Shown here piece by piece: positions 50,329-60,349 of a stretch of DNA of 64,000 nucleotides (position 1 is its first letter; the number at the start of each line of letters is the position of its first letter). The notes beneath the pieces were generated by a model, which searched no databases, was not told the DNA's origin, and saw nothing but the letters and a program-made list of their open reading frames with translations. Source of the DNA: Wolbachia endosymbiont of Oedothorax gibbosus (GTDB lineage Bacteria > Pseudomonadota > Alphaproteobacteria > Rickettsiales > Anaplasmataceae). The translations under genes and the position numbers were made by a program. The stretch lies in contig NZ_OW370537.1 of NCBI RefSeq assembly GCF_936270145.1, forward strand, positions 186,001 to 250,000. Direction: 5' to 3'.

Positions 50329-50955
50329 ATGACTCTTATACCAATTGTAGTTGAACAAACTAGTCGCGGTGAGCGTGCTTATGACATATATTCAAGACTA
50401 GTGAAAGAAAGAATAATTTTCGTAACAGGTCCTATTGAAGACAACATGGCCAGCGTAATAGTAGCACAGCTTTTATTTTTAGAATCGGAAAATCCCGATA
50501 AAGACATTTGTATGTACATCAACTCACCAGGTGGTGTTGTAACTGCTGGTTTGTCGATCTACGATACAATGCAATATATAAACCCAGACGTTTCAACTTT
50601 ATGTATAGGTCAAGCTGCGTCTATGGGTTCTTTATTGCTTGCAGCTGGTACAAAAGGTAAGCGCTACTCTCTACCTCATTCAAGAATTATGATACATCAG
50701 CCATCTGGTGGTTATCATGGTCAAGCAACTGATATAGAAATACATGCTAATGAAATTTTGCGGGTTAAGAAAAAACTAAATCAAATTTATGAAAAACATA
50801 CTGGAAATTCACTGAAGAAAATTGAAGGAATGATGGAAAGAGATAAATTCATGGATCCTGAAGAAGCAAGGAAAATTGGCTTAATTGACAGGGTGATAGC
50901 TGAGCGTACAGATATTGAAATTGAAAATATTAAAGTTAAACAAAAGGTGGGGTGA
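50329..50955 (+). CDS. clpP: ATP-dependent Clp protease proteolytic subunit
   Basis: 208 residues, serine protease. The catalytic Ser is in [16 protein letters not shown], His in [19 protein letters not shown] and Asp in [20 protein letters not shown]. It forms the tetradecameric chamber fed by ClpX. It begins 11 bases after tig and its stop overlaps the clpX start. Confidence 0.98.
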   Translation: MTLIPIVVEQTSRGERAYDIYSRLVKERIIFVTGPIEDNMASVIVAQLLFLESENPDKDICMYINSPGGVVTAGLSIYDTMQYINPDVSTLCIGQAASMGSLLLAAGTKGKRYSLPHSRIMIHQPSGGYHGQATDIEIHANEILRVKKKLNQIYEKHTGNSLKKIEGMMERDKFMDPEEARKIGLIDRVIAERTDIEIENIKVKQKVG

Positions 50956-52232
50956 TGGATAACAATAATGATTTACACTACTGTTCTTTTTGCAACAAGG
51001 CGCAAGATGAAGTAGATAAATTGATTACTAACTCTTCGGATGGTTTAAAGGTGTTTATTTGTAATGAGTGCATAGAATTATCCCATAAAGCAATAAGTCA
51101 AAAGAAAGATAGATCTTTTAATTCAGATTGTATATCTGATATGAAGCTATTACTAAAGAAACCTGAGGATATAAAAAATTTTCTCAGCAAGCATGTTGTA
51201 GGTCAAGAACATGCGCAACACGTTTTATCTGTAGCTATGTATAACCATTGTCAATCTATGGTACAATTTCATGCTATAAGTGATATTGAAATCGAGAAGT
51301 CAAATATAATGCTTATTGGTCCAACTGGTTCTGGTAAGACTTTGCTGGCCAAAACACTTGCTAAAGTTTCAGATGTGCCATTTGCTATGGCTGATGCAAC
51401 AACTTTAACTGAGGCAGGTTATGTGGGTGATGATGTAGAAAGCGTGTTGTCGCGTTTATTACAAGCTGCAAATTATGACGTTGCAAAAGCACAGCGTGGT
51501 ATAGTGTTTATAGATGAAATAGACAAGATCACAAGAAAATCTGAAAGCACTTCAATAACCCGTGACGTTTCAGGTGAAGGGGTCCAGCAAGCTCTGCTTA
51601 AGATTATGGAGGGTACAGTTGCTTATGTTCCGCCACAAGGAGGGCGAAAACACCCACAACAAGAGTTTATACAAGTGGATACTAGTAACATACTGTTTAT
51701 TTGTGGAGGAGCTTTTGAAGGCCTCGATAAAATTATTGAAGCGAGAAAAAAGGGAACGTCAGTTGGCTTTGGAGCAGATATAAGTCAGTCTAAAGAGCAA
51801 AAGAAAAAGAATGCTTTACATGATGTTCAACCTGAAGATTTAATCAAATTCGGTTTAATACCCGAATTTGTAGGGCGGGTTCCAATAACTGCTGTTTTAG
51901 ATGAGCTAGATCATGAAGATTTAATACATGTGTTGACAGAGCCAAGGAATGCACTAATAAAACAGTACAAAGCATTGCTTGCGTTTAGCAAAGTAAACCT
52001 TGAGTTTTCAGATGAAGCAATATCAGCTATTGCTAAAAAGGCTATAAGCTATAAAACAGGCGCAAGAATGTTACGTGCTATTTTAGAGTCACTTTTGCTT
52101 GACATTATGTATACAGCCGGAAATGGAGGCTTTGAAGGTAGCACTATAGTAATCACTAAGAAAATGGTAGAGTTAGGAAAAGCAACGGTTAATCATAATA
52201 ATAATGGCAATGTTATAACGGTTAATGATTAA
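50955..52232 (+). CDS. clpX: ATP-dependent Clp protease ATP-binding subunit ClpX
   Basis: I use the ATG at 50955, which overlaps the clpP stop by one base (tgatg); a GTG one codon earlier is less likely. The N-terminal zinc domain has [11 protein letters not shown]...[10 protein letters not shown], the Walker A is [16 protein letters not shown] and Walker [10 protein letters not shown], followed by the pore loops and sensor 2 [10 protein letters not shown]. 425 residues. It unfolds tagged substrates for ClpP. Confidence 0.98.
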   Translation: MDNNNDLHYCSFCNKAQDEVDKLITNSSDGLKVFICNECIELSHKAISQKKDRSFNSDCISDMKLLLKKPEDIKNFLSKHVVGQEHAQHVLSVAMYNHCQSMVQFHAISDIEIEKSNIMLIGPTGSGKTLLAKTLAKVSDVPFAMADATTLTEAGYVGDDVESVLSRLLQAANYDVAKAQRGIVFIDEIDKITRKSESTSITRDVSGEGVQQALLKIMEGTVAYVPPQGGRKHPQQEFIQVDTSNILFICGGAFEGLDKIIEARKKGTSVGFGADISQSKEQKKKNALHDVQPEDLIKFGLIPEFVGRVPITAVLDELDHEDLIHVLTEPRNALIKQYKALLAFSKVNLEFSDEAISAIAKKAISYKTGARMLRAILESLLLDIMYTAGNGGFEGSTIVITKKMVELGKATVNHNNNGNVITVND

Positions 52233-52247
52233 TTTGAGGCATATATT

Positions 52248-54707
52248 GTGAACATTGAACGTACTGTGAGCTCTGGTTTTGCTGCATTGTCAGTATTACC
52301 TTTAAGAGATGTAATAATTTTTCCAAATATAATGGTGCCTTTATTCATAGGCAGAGAAAAATCTGTTAATGCACTAGAGTATGCAATAAGTAGTAGTAAT
52401 CACCAAAATGAGATTTTTCTTGTAGCACAGAAAGATGGCTCTGTTGATAATCCAGAGCCTGAAGATCTTTATGAAGTAGGTGTGTTAGCAAGCATTGTAC
52501 AACCGTTAATAAAATTACCTGACAATGCAGTAAAAGTTATAATCCGGGGGATAAGAAGGGGAAGGGTTGTAGAATATATTAGCTCTCATACTTTATTACA
52601 AGCCAGGGTAGAGTTAGACAGTCATTATGAATATGAAGAAGATGAAGGTAATATTGATTTAGAGGCTTTAAGGCGGTCTGTTGTAGACGCGTTCGATAGC
52701 TGGTGTAAGCTAAACAAGAAAAATCAGCCCGAGGTTGCCATTAACTCCATTGATCAAATCAAAGAAGTTGATCAACTTGTAGACACGGTAGCTTCACATT
52801 TAAATATAAAAGTATCAGATAAACAAAGTATACTTGAGGCTTATGACCCAGAAGAGCGTTTAAAAAAAGCTTTTGCTTTTATTGAGAGAGAAATGAGTAT
52901 TTTGAACGCACAAAACCGTTTATATAAGACAATTAAATCGCAAGTTGAAAGCACTCAGAAAGTTTACTACCTTAACGAGCAATTGAAAGCTATACAGAAA
53001 GAATTAGGTGAATTTGAGAATGGTGATGAAGGGAATATACTCAATGAATTTGAAAAAAAGATAAATGAAACAAAGCTTTCTCAGGAAGCAAGAGAGAAAG
53101 CTATAACTGATTTGAAGAGATACAAGAAAATGAATCCCATTTCTCCTGAGGCTACAGTTATATCTAGTTACTTGCATTGGTTACTTGATTTGCCGTGGGG
53201 AAAGTACAAAGATGCAAAAATTAACTTAAATGCAGCTAAAAAAATCTTAGATAAAAATCATTATGGCATAGAGAAAGTAAAAGATAGAATAATAGAATTT
53301 TTAGCGGTATTAAAAAGAGTAAAAGAGATAAAAGGTCCTATACTTTGCTTAGTTGGACCGCCAGGTGTTGGTAAAACTTCTTTAGCTAAGTCTATGGCAA
53401 GAGCAGTAGGAAGAGATTTTGTTCGCATAGCTCTTGGTGGTGTGCGTGATGAGTCTGAGATACGAGGGCATAGGAAAACTTATATTGGCTCAATGCCTGG
53501 TAAAATCATTCAACACATGAAAAAAGCTAATTCATGCAACCCGCTTTTTCTGCTTGATGAAATAGATAAGGTGGGTTCTGATTCGCGTGGCGATCCTGCA
53601 TCTGCATTACTTGAGGTTTTAGATACTGAGCACAATAAACACTTTACGGATCATTACTTGGAAGTTGAATTTGATCTTTCAAGTGTAATGTTTGTAGCTA
53701 CAGCAAACAGCTTAAATTTACCACATCCTTTGCGTGATAGGATGGAAATTATACAATTGTCCGGGTATACTGAAGATGAAAAAATCAGTATTGCTACACA
53801 CCACCTTATTCCGAAGTTAAAGAAGGAGCATGGTTTGTATCAGAAGGAATGGGACATAACTAATGAGGCGTTATACGAGTTGATACGTTTATATACACGT
53901 GAAAGTGGTGTGCGGAGTATGGAAAGGGAGCTTGCAAAGCTCATGAGAAAGGCAGTTAAAGAAATATTGACTGATAAAAATAAGAAAATATCCGTAGGGG
54001 TTGACAATTTACAAGATTATTTAGGGGTACGTAAATATACCTTTGGCATTGCGGAAAATGAGAGTTTAGTAGGAATAGTAACTGGGCTCGCCTATACTGA
54101 AACAGGTGGTGATATTTTGATGATAGAATCAGTCCTAATTCCGGGCAAGGGAGAAATAAAATACACAGGAAAGCTTGGAGAGGTTATGCAAGAATCTATA
54201 AAAGCTGCGTATAGTTATATTCGATCAAATTGTTTGTTTTTTGGTATAAAGCCCGAAAAATTCCAAAATAATGATATACATTTACATGTACCTGAGGGTG
54301 CGGTACCAAAAGATGGCCCTTCTGCTGGCGGCGCGGTATGTACGTCTATTGTTTCTCTTATGACAAATATACCAGTTAACAAAAATGTTGCTATGACAGG
54401 CGAAGTGACATTGCGTGGTAGAGTTTTAGCTATTGGGGGCTTGAGAGAAAAATTGCTTGCAGCGCTCAGAGGATCAATCAAAACTGTAATTATACCAAGT
54501 GAAAATGAGAAAGATATGCAAGAGATTCCGGCAAGCATCAAAGAGGGAATCAACGTAGTTTTTGCTAAGAATATTGATGAAGTTATGAAAGTTGCTTTAA
54601 TGCACCCTGCTACTCCAATTGATGGTGATAATAATCAAAATAGTATACCTTCCTCTATAGAAAATAAAGATGATACTTTTCCTATGTCGGAAACATTGAA
54701 GCATTAG
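52248..54707 (+). CDS. lon: ATP-dependent protease Lon
   Basis: 819 residues, GTG start at 52248. The N-terminal substrate-binding domain (LPLRDVIIFPNIMVPLFIGRE), AAA+ domain with Walker A CLVGPPGVGKTSLAKSMA, and the protease domain with catalytic Ser in PKDGPSAGGAVCT and Lys in the block ending at LREKLLAALRG. Lon degrades misfolded and regulatory proteins. It closes the tig-clpP-clpX-lon cluster, 15 bases after clpX. Confidence 0.98.
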   Translation: MNIERTVSSGFAALSVLPLRDVIIFPNIMVPLFIGREKSVNALEYAISSSNHQNEIFLVAQKDGSVDNPEPEDLYEVGVLASIVQPLIKLPDNAVKVIIRGIRRGRVVEYISSHTLLQARVELDSHYEYEEDEGNIDLEALRRSVVDAFDSWCKLNKKNQPEVAINSIDQIKEVDQLVDTVASHLNIKVSDKQSILEAYDPEERLKKAFAFIEREMSILNAQNRLYKTIKSQVESTQKVYYLNEQLKAIQKELGEFENGDEGNILNEFEKKINETKLSQEAREKAITDLKRYKKMNPISPEATVISSYLHWLLDLPWGKYKDAKINLNAAKKILDKNHYGIEKVKDRIIEFLAVLKRVKEIKGPILCLVGPPGVGKTSLAKSMARAVGRDFVRIALGGVRDESEIRGHRKTYIGSMPGKIIQHMKKANSCNPLFLLDEIDKVGSDSRGDPASALLEVLDTEHNKHFTDHYLEVEFDLSSVMFVATANSLNLPHPLRDRMEIIQLSGYTEDEKISIATHHLIPKLKKEHGLYQKEWDITNEALYELIRLYTRESGVRSMERELAKLMRKAVKEILTDKNKKISVGVDNLQDYLGVRKYTFGIAENESLVGIVTGLAYTETGGDILMIESVLIPGKGEIKYTGKLGEVMQESIKAAYSYIRSNCLFFGIKPEKFQNNDIHLHVPEGAVPKDGPSAGGAVCTSIVSLMTNIPVNKNVAMTGEVTLRGRVLAIGGLREKLLAALRGSIKTVIIPSENEKDMQEIPASIKEGINVVFAKNIDEVMKVALMHPATPIDGDNNQNSIPSSIENKDDTFPMSETLKH

Positions 54708-54990
54708 ATTAAAAAAATATTATTAATCTCCATTTCTCTTTTATCCGGCAAAAACCCACCAACTTGTGCATCCCATAAGGATATGACCTGCTTTGTTGTT
54801 ATGTCATTCATATTTTTTACTTATTCTATCTCCCAGTTTAATTCAAATGGATGATATATTATAATAATCCTTTTCATGAAAACCTTTTCTGGTAGATTGC
54901 TTTCTAGAAAAACGTTGGTCAAGGTGCTAACTGTGGTTTATAATAATATAAATTATATCATAGTTGATTTGCGTTTATCAGAGCTGAGGT
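54708..54990. other. spacer between lon and nhaC
   Basis: 283 bases without a supported gene. A 35-codon minus-strand frame starting MNDITTKQVISLWDAQVGGF (54704-54811) has no recognisable features. The right part holds the candidate nhaC promoter at 54915-54944. Confidence 0.4.
54915..54944 (+). promoter_or_regulatory. candidate promoter of nhaC
   Basis: -35 TTGGTC (54915-54920), 18-base spacer, perfect -10 TATAAT (54939-54944), 46 bases before the nhaC start codon. Confidence 0.45.
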
Positions 54991-55495
54991 ATGTTTTATC
55001 TTACAAATTTTTTGCCTATTTTACTGTTCCTATTTCTTTTTGTAGGAAGTGGTATATATTTTACTATTCTTGGCGTGTCAAATGCTTTTTATCAGTTATC
55101 TCCACTGGTAGCCATTGTTCCTGCCATAGCTCTGGGTTGGGTTTTATACAAGGGCAATACTGAAGAAAAAATGTGTGCCTTTCTAGATGGGGTAAGAGAT
55201 CGTAATATTATCACTATGTGCATCATTTTTTTACTTGCAGGTGCATTCAGTGAAGTAACTAAAGCAATCGGTAATGCTGATGCCACAGTTAATTTTGCTC
55301 TTTCATTTATACCAACACAATTTTTACTCATAGGATTATTTTTTGTAGCAGCTTTCATCTCCACTGCTATTGGTACCTCAATGGGTACCATTGCAACAAT
55401 TGCTCCTATTGCAGTTGAACTGACACAAGCTGGGATTTCTCCTTCCTTAGGAGTTGCAACCGTTGTAGGAGGAGCAATGTTTGGCGACAATTTAT
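54991..55495 (+). CDS. nhaC: NhaC-family Na+/H+ antiporter, 5' exon
   Basis: Encodes residues 1-168 of an NhaC-type antiporter: several membrane helices and the family motif block FISTAIGTSMGTIATIAPIAVELTQAG, ending in GGAMFGDNL. The gene is interrupted by a group II intron directly after the first base of the next codon. If unspliced, translation runs into the intron and stops at 55515 after CAPRSV. If spliced at 55495/57414 the frame continues as SIISDTTIAS, giving 431 residues, the size of the family. The antiporter would exchange sodium for protons at the inner membrane. Confidence 0.9.
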
Positions 55496-57413
55496 GTGCG
55501 CCAAGAAGCGTGTAAGGAACAGTTGGTGAAAATCCAACACGGGTAAAGCTTAGCCAGCAGCCTGGAACAGACCATTATATTGCGTAAGGTAACGAGCGTG
55601 GTAAAGCTAATGGAATGGACAATATAGGGTGCAATGAAAGTGAAGGTATTGAGTCCCGTAATTCCCGCGTCATGGGGGTTGACACCTTATTTTTGGTGGA
55701 AGACAGCATGGGTAATAACGCTAAGGCAAGATATTACTCACCCCATCGGGATCGAAGGCCGCGTCATGTGTTGAGATGGACCTTACGTGAACTTGGGAGA
55801 TCCTTTGTATTCCTGTAAGGGTACTCTAGAACAAGCCAATAAAGGCGAGGAATGGAGAATGATACAAAGGAAGTCGGACTGACTGATAGTACTCAGAGTG
55901 TGGGAAAGCCACATACAAGGGGAAGCGGTCAGCAATATAGTAACTGGTATAGGGATTGCTATATCAATACAACAGAGATTGGAGGAATATGCAAGGAAAA
56001 CTAAACCAGATAGCAGAAAGGGCTAAGCAAGATAAGCGAGTAAAATTTACATCGCTAGTTCATTTGATTAATGAAGAGAATCTTGCAGAGTGTTACAAGG
56101 AACTAAAACGCAACAAGGCTTGTGGTATAGATCGTGTGACAGTGGAAGCTTATGGAGAAAATCTAGAAGAGAAACTTAAAACACTAGTGGATAGTATGAA
56201 GAGAAAGCAATATCAACCGCAACCAGTGAAAAAGGTATACATACCCAAAGCTGGGAGCAAAGAGAAGCGCGGACTCGGAATACCGTCAACTGAAGATAAG
56301 TTGGTACAGATAATGCTAAAGAAGATATTAGAAAATATTTATGAAGCAAACTTTATGGACAATTCGTATGGATTTCGACCAGGAAGAAATTGTCATCAGG
56401 CGATAAACGCTCTAGATAAAGCAGTTATGCACAAACCAATTAACTATATTGTAGAAGTGGATATCAAGAAGTTCTTTGATAATGTTCAACATAAATGGCT
56501 AATGAATTGCCTAAGGGAACGAATAGCTGACCCAAATTTATTGTGGTTAATAAAACGATTTCTAAAGGCAGGAATAGTTGAAGTTGGATGTTATAAAGCA
56601 ACCGATCAAGGCACACCACAAGGTGGTATAGTAAGCCCTGTATTAGCTAATATATACTTACACTATGTGCTGGACTTATGGTTTGAAAAGAAATTTAAGC
56701 CAAAAGCCAGAGGATATATACAGCTAATAAGGTTTTGCGACGATTTTGTAGTTGGCTGCGAGATGGAAGAAGACGCAAAAGAATTTCTAGAATTACTAAA
56801 ACAAAGACTAAGTAAATTTGGGTTGGAAATAGCTGAAAATAAAACAAAAATAGTAAAGTTTGGTAAGAAAGAATGGTATCAAGCAGAAAGAGAGAAACGT
56901 AGGACGGCTAGCTTCAACTTTCTAGGATTTACACATTATTGTGGAAAAAGTCGTAATGGTAAACTTATGATGAAGCAGAAAACTTCAAAAATAAGCCTAG
57001 CCAGAAAGATTAAAGAAATCAAAGAGTGGTTGAAGATGGTACGAAGTCGTATCTGTCTCAAAGATTGGTGGCAGAAACTTAAAGCCAAACTAACAGGACA
57101 CTATAGCTACTTCGGGGTTAGCGGAAATTATCGGTGTTTGATTCAATTCTATCGACCGGTAACAAAGCTAGCATTTAAGTGGATAAACCGACGTAGTCAC
57201 AAGAAAAGTATGGATTGGGAACAGTTTACATACTATTTAAAAGTAAATCCACTACCAAAGCCAAAGATATATGCTTCTTTGTACACAGGAGCACTAGTGT
57301 GAACGCTGTATTGTGGAGCCGTGTGCGGGAAATCCGCAAGCACGGTTCTTTTGGGGGGACTATGATTAAGAGACCAAATCGCTGGTTTTCAAGGTCATGA
57401 GTCTCTACCAGAC
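55496..57413 (+). mobile_element. group II intron with reverse transcriptase, inserted in nhaC
   Basis: 1918 bases. The 5' end is GTGCG (55496-55500), the group II consensus. Domain V is at 57316-57348 (gagccgtgtgcgggaaatcc, closing gcaagcacggttc), with the catalytic AGC at 57317-57319. Domain VI follows, with stem sequences gactatga and tcatgagtc, and the 3' end is gac (57411-57413), of the AY type. A maturase gene sits between domain I and domain V. The two ends were set by restoring the NhaC motif, and the exon sum is exactly divisible by three. Confidence 0.88.
55989..57302 (+). CDS. ltrA: group II intron reverse transcriptase/maturase
   Basis: I start at the ATG at 55989, preceded by ggagga; a TTG 11 codons earlier is less likely. 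437 residues. RT blocks: KACGIDRVTVEAYGEN, VKKVYIPKAGSKEKRGLGIP, DNSYGFRPGRNCHQAI, VEVDIKKFFDNVQHKWL, QGTPQGGIVSPVLANIYL and the active site RFCDDFVVG (FCDD where most have YADD). The C-terminal maturase domain (GKLMMKQKTSKISLARKIKE; LTGHYSYFGVSGNYRCLIQF) is present. There is no HNH endonuclease domain, so mobility would rely on other priming. It helps the intron fold and splice. Confidence 0.93.
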   Translation: MQGKLNQIAERAKQDKRVKFTSLVHLINEENLAECYKELKRNKACGIDRVTVEAYGENLEEKLKTLVDSMKRKQYQPQPVKKVYIPKAGSKEKRGLGIPSTEDKLVQIMLKKILENIYEANFMDNSYGFRPGRNCHQAINALDKAVMHKPINYIVEVDIKKFFDNVQHKWLMNCLRERIADPNLLWLIKRFLKAGIVEVGCYKATDQGTPQGGIVSPVLANIYLHYVLDLWFEKKFKPKARGYIQLIRFCDDFVVGCEMEEDAKEFLELLKQRLSKFGLEIAENKTKIVKFGKKEWYQAEREKRRTASFNFLGFTHYCGKSRNGKLMMKQKTSKISLARKIKEIKEWLKMVRSRICLKDWWQKLKAKLTGHYSYFGVSGNYRCLIQFYRPVTKLAFKWINRRSHKKSMDWEQFTYYLKVNPLPKPKIYASLYTGALV

Positions 57414-58204
57414 CTATTATCTCTGATACTACAATTGCATCTGTGATGTCTCAAAAGGCTGATATAAAGAAAAAATTAAAACTGAATGCAAAAGTGGCAC
57501 TAATTGCTTCTATAGTCACAATAATTATATTATTTTATAGCTCAAGCAGTAGTGCTGCTATTTCAGTTAAGGAGTATTCTTTATTGCTTGTGACTCCTTA
57601 CATCATACTTATATTGCTTGCAAACTTTGGAATCAATGTATTTACGGCATTGGTTTTAAGCATAACTTTTGCTGGAATCATTGGATTTATAAATAACAAC
57701 AATTATGGTTTATTGTTTTTAAGCCAAAACATCACCAAAGGGTTTATGAGTATGCATGAGATTATGCTACTGTCATTGATGGTTGGCGGGCTTTCAGGAC
57801 TGGTAGGTAAAAATTCTAAGGAGTTTGCAGATAAACTTTCATCTTGGGTTATGATACAACGTGGTGGACAAAAAACTGCACAATTATTTATTGCAAAAAT
57901 AGTCAGCATATTTGATATTTTACTTGCAAATAACACCATCGCTATAATTTTTAGTGGTGAAATTGCTAGAGATATTGCTAAGAAATATGAAATACCGCCT
58001 CACTATAGTGCAGCATGGCTAGGCATATTTTCTTGTGTATTTCAAGGATTAATACCGTATGGCGCTCAATTGCTTTTGGCTAGCACTATTGCTGGAGTTT
58101 CACCTTTGGCAGTCGTGCCACACGTATACTATTGCTATGTTTTAGGTATTATTGCAGTGTTATATATTGTATTGAACAAAATTGAGAAAAAAGATTGTGC
58201 TTAA
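57414..58204 (+). CDS. nhaC: NhaC-family Na+/H+ antiporter, 3' exon
   Basis: Continues the antiporter from the second base of the split Ser codon (t|ct) as IISDTTIASVMSQKADIKKKL, followed by about seven membrane helices and the motif LSLMVGGLSGLVG. It ends FNKIEKK-like (IVLNKIEKKDCA), and its last 23 bases overlap the next gene. A GTG at 57443 could start a fragment, but without the first exon it would not be a working transporter. Confidence 0.9.
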
Positions 58205-59489
58205 TATACAAGACAACGCTCCGCTCTGTAGAAAATGGATGTTCTTGGCAGTATGTGCTCTTGCTTGCTCTGGATTGCTGTCAATAATTGTTATTTTTCT
58301 ACGATTGCCTTTTATCTCCTCTCTTGTTCCTTCTGCACAATATATCTTTGATAATGCGCTGGTAATACACGTGAACTTGTCAATTTTGGTGTGGATGTGC
58401 TCTATAATATCTCTACTTCTTATCATAAACCTACAAAATACCAATAGTTGGTTTAACTTTTCATGGGTTCTATCAACCCTTTCGATGCTGCTCATGTTTA
58501 TATCCGCATTCGTTCCAAACACTGAAGTTATCAAAAGTAATTATATTCCCGTGTTACAAAACAAATTATTTTTACTTGGACTCAGTTTATTTATTGCCAG
58601 CATATTAATAAATGCAGTTCTTGCATATATGTCAAAAAAAGAGGTTTCATTTCTCTCTGTAGGGCAAATTGGGCTGGTTATTATACTCGTATCGTCATTT
58701 CTTTGCTTTGTTTTAGCATACAATAATATGCCGGCAGATATATATCACTCGGATAAGAATTTATTTTACGAATATCTCTTCTGGGGAGGCGGACATTTGC
58801 TGCAATTTGCTTTTGCTCAAGGAATGTTTTTAGTCTATTTAATAATCAGTGATGTTAGTTTAGCTTCAAACAATAAGATTACTATTTTACCGCTATTTAT
58901 AAATACAGTTTTGGCTGTAGGCGCGCCATTTGTGTACTTTTTCTATTCAGTTGACAGTGCTGAGTTGATACAGTTTTTTACTTGGCACATGAGAATTGCT
59001 GGAGCAGCTTTGCCGTGTTTCCTAATAATACTAGTGTATCGCAACATAAAAACCCTGCTCAGCAATAAGGGCAATTATCTGCTCCATTCATTTGTATTGT
59101 TTATTTATGGAGGCATGCTTGGAGTGCTAGCTATTGAAGGAAACGTCACTATTCCTGCGCATTATCACGGTTCTGTGGTTGGCATTACTATAGCTTTTAT
59201 GAATTTCATTTATTGGCTGTTACCCAAATTAAACTTTAAAGAGGTAAAAAACTCTATCGTAAAATTACAGATTTATGCCTACAGTATAGGGCATTTTCTC
59301 CATATTACTGGCCTTGTTTGGCTTGGCGGATATGGTGCCTTAAGAAAAGTTGCAGATCTGCCAAGTATTTCATCAATGTTAGCACGTATCTGCTTTATTA
59401 CGGGCGGAGCTATATCAGTTATTGGTGGAATGTTGTTTGTAATAATTGTGCTTTCACATTTGTTAAAAGGCAAAGCGCGTACCAACTGA
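58182..59489 (+). CDS. haem-copper oxidase subunit I-like membrane protein
   Basis: 435 residues and about 12 membrane helices. Conserved His patterns of the COX1/CcoN/NorB fold are present: NALVIHVNLSILVWM, WGGGHLLQFAFAQG, TIPAHYHGSVVGITIAF and YSIGHFLHITGLVWLGGYG. It thus seems to be the haem- and CuB-binding subunit of a divergent oxidase or a relative. No partner subunit lies beside it. The start is uncertain (TTG 58182 or GTG 58197). It overlaps the nhaC end by 23 bases, so the two are probably co-transcribed. Confidence 0.75.
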   Translation: MRKKIVLNIQDNAPLCRKWMFLAVCALACSGLLSIIVIFLRLPFISSLVPSAQYIFDNALVIHVNLSILVWMCSIISLLLIINLQNTNSWFNFSWVLSTLSMLLMFISAFVPNTEVIKSNYIPVLQNKLFLLGLSLFIASILINAVLAYMSKKEVSFLSVGQIGLVIILVSSFLCFVLAYNNMPADIYHSDKNLFYEYLFWGGGHLLQFAFAQGMFLVYLIISDVSLASNNKITILPLFINTVLAVGAPFVYFFYSVDSAELIQFFTWHMRIAGAALPCFLIILVYRNIKTLLSNKGNYLLHSFVLFIYGGMLGVLAIEGNVTIPAHYHGSVVGITIAFMNFIYWLLPKLNFKEVKNSIVKLQIYAYSIGHFLHITGLVWLGGYGALRKVADLPSISSMLARICFITGGAISVIGGMLFVIIVLSHLLKGKARTN

Positions 59490-59944
59490 CCCATAGAAAC
59501 GAAAAACTTACTTGACACCCTTCGCCGGTCCTCTTATCATAAACACTGAAGCTATTTTATTTAACTTCGCAATCTCTGCAGCAGATTAAAATGACAAGAA
59601 AACTTGTATTTGGCGTACTATTGTTTAATTTTTTGCACTATGTGCACCGTATGTCTTTATAAAATTTCTAGGTTTTTACCTACATAAGCTGAAACGCGCT
59701 TATAAAGCGTTCAAGACATCACCCAACGTCAAATTTTAAAATAGAGAGTGTAATAACTAGCTACCACGGGTTTTCTATGCCTTTTTTTTCTGCCTGGTAA
59801 ATTTCTTAAATATTAAAGCTAAGGTTAGTTGCCGTTTAAAAGCAGCTAAATTGCAGTGTTTAAGACTTAAAGAACGCCGATACTGAAAATAAACAATGAC
59901 TAGGGCTTCTTTTGCCTTTTTTTTCGTTTGGTAAATTTCTTAAT
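59490..59944. repeat. gene-free region with dispersed repeat copies
   Basis: 59492-59516 is a 25-base block, 24 of 25 identical in reverse to 42290-42314 (core aagtttttcgtttctatg). 59755-59828 is copy B and 59893-59944 the left part of copy C of the dispersed repeat seen at 45440 (core tgccttttttttc and ggtaaatttcttaa). Copy C is cut by the following IS5 and resumes at 60839. No gene seen. Confidence 0.75.
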
Positions 59945-59960
59945 AGACTTCTTTCAAAAT

Positions 59961-60269
59961 TCATGAAAGGAGCTCTCTATTGTGAATAGAGGCAATCAAA
60001 TTAAATCTTAAGCCAAAACGTTTTCGTCGATTTCTATATCTGTCAGAAATGATTTTAAACCTTTTCAATAAGCCGATTACGTTTTCAACTACCACTCTTC
60101 GTATAGAGAGAGATCTATTTTCTGCTTTTTTCTCCTTTGATAAAGGATTCTTTTTTGATCTTCTATGTGGTAATTCAACATTTTTATGTATCTTTTGCAT
60201 TCCTCTGTAACCAGAATCAGCTAGGATCTTAGTTTGCGGTAATATTGCTATCTTTGATTCTCTAAACAT
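59961..60269 (-). CDS. IS5-family transposase, orfB (copy 3)
   Basis: The catalytic half, with ILADSGYRGMQKIHKNVELP and VVVENVIGLLKRFKIISDRY (catalytic Glu). As in copy 2 the frame is open to the slippery run in orfA, so a fused product is expected. Confidence 0.82.
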   Translation of the reverse strand: MFRESKIAILPQTKILADSGYRGMQKIHKNVELPHRRSKKNPLSKEKKAENRSLSIRRVVVENVIGLLKRFKIISDRYRNRRKRFGLRFNLIASIHNRELLS

Positions 60270-60349
60270 CCGAAAATCATGTTTTCTACCATTGGAGAAA
60301 GATGTACATACGACCTTTTTACTCTTCTTCTCTGTTACTATTTGTGTTT

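Noticed and set aside
54704-54811. 35-codon minus-strand frame MNDITTKQVISLWDAQVGGF after lon
   Set aside because: Overlaps the lon stop, is very short, and has no recognisable domain; at most a gene relic.
57443-58204. Independent transporter gene starting at 57443
   Set aside because: It lacks the first half of NhaC, and upstream codons back to 57414 continue the family motif IISDTT; it is an exon.
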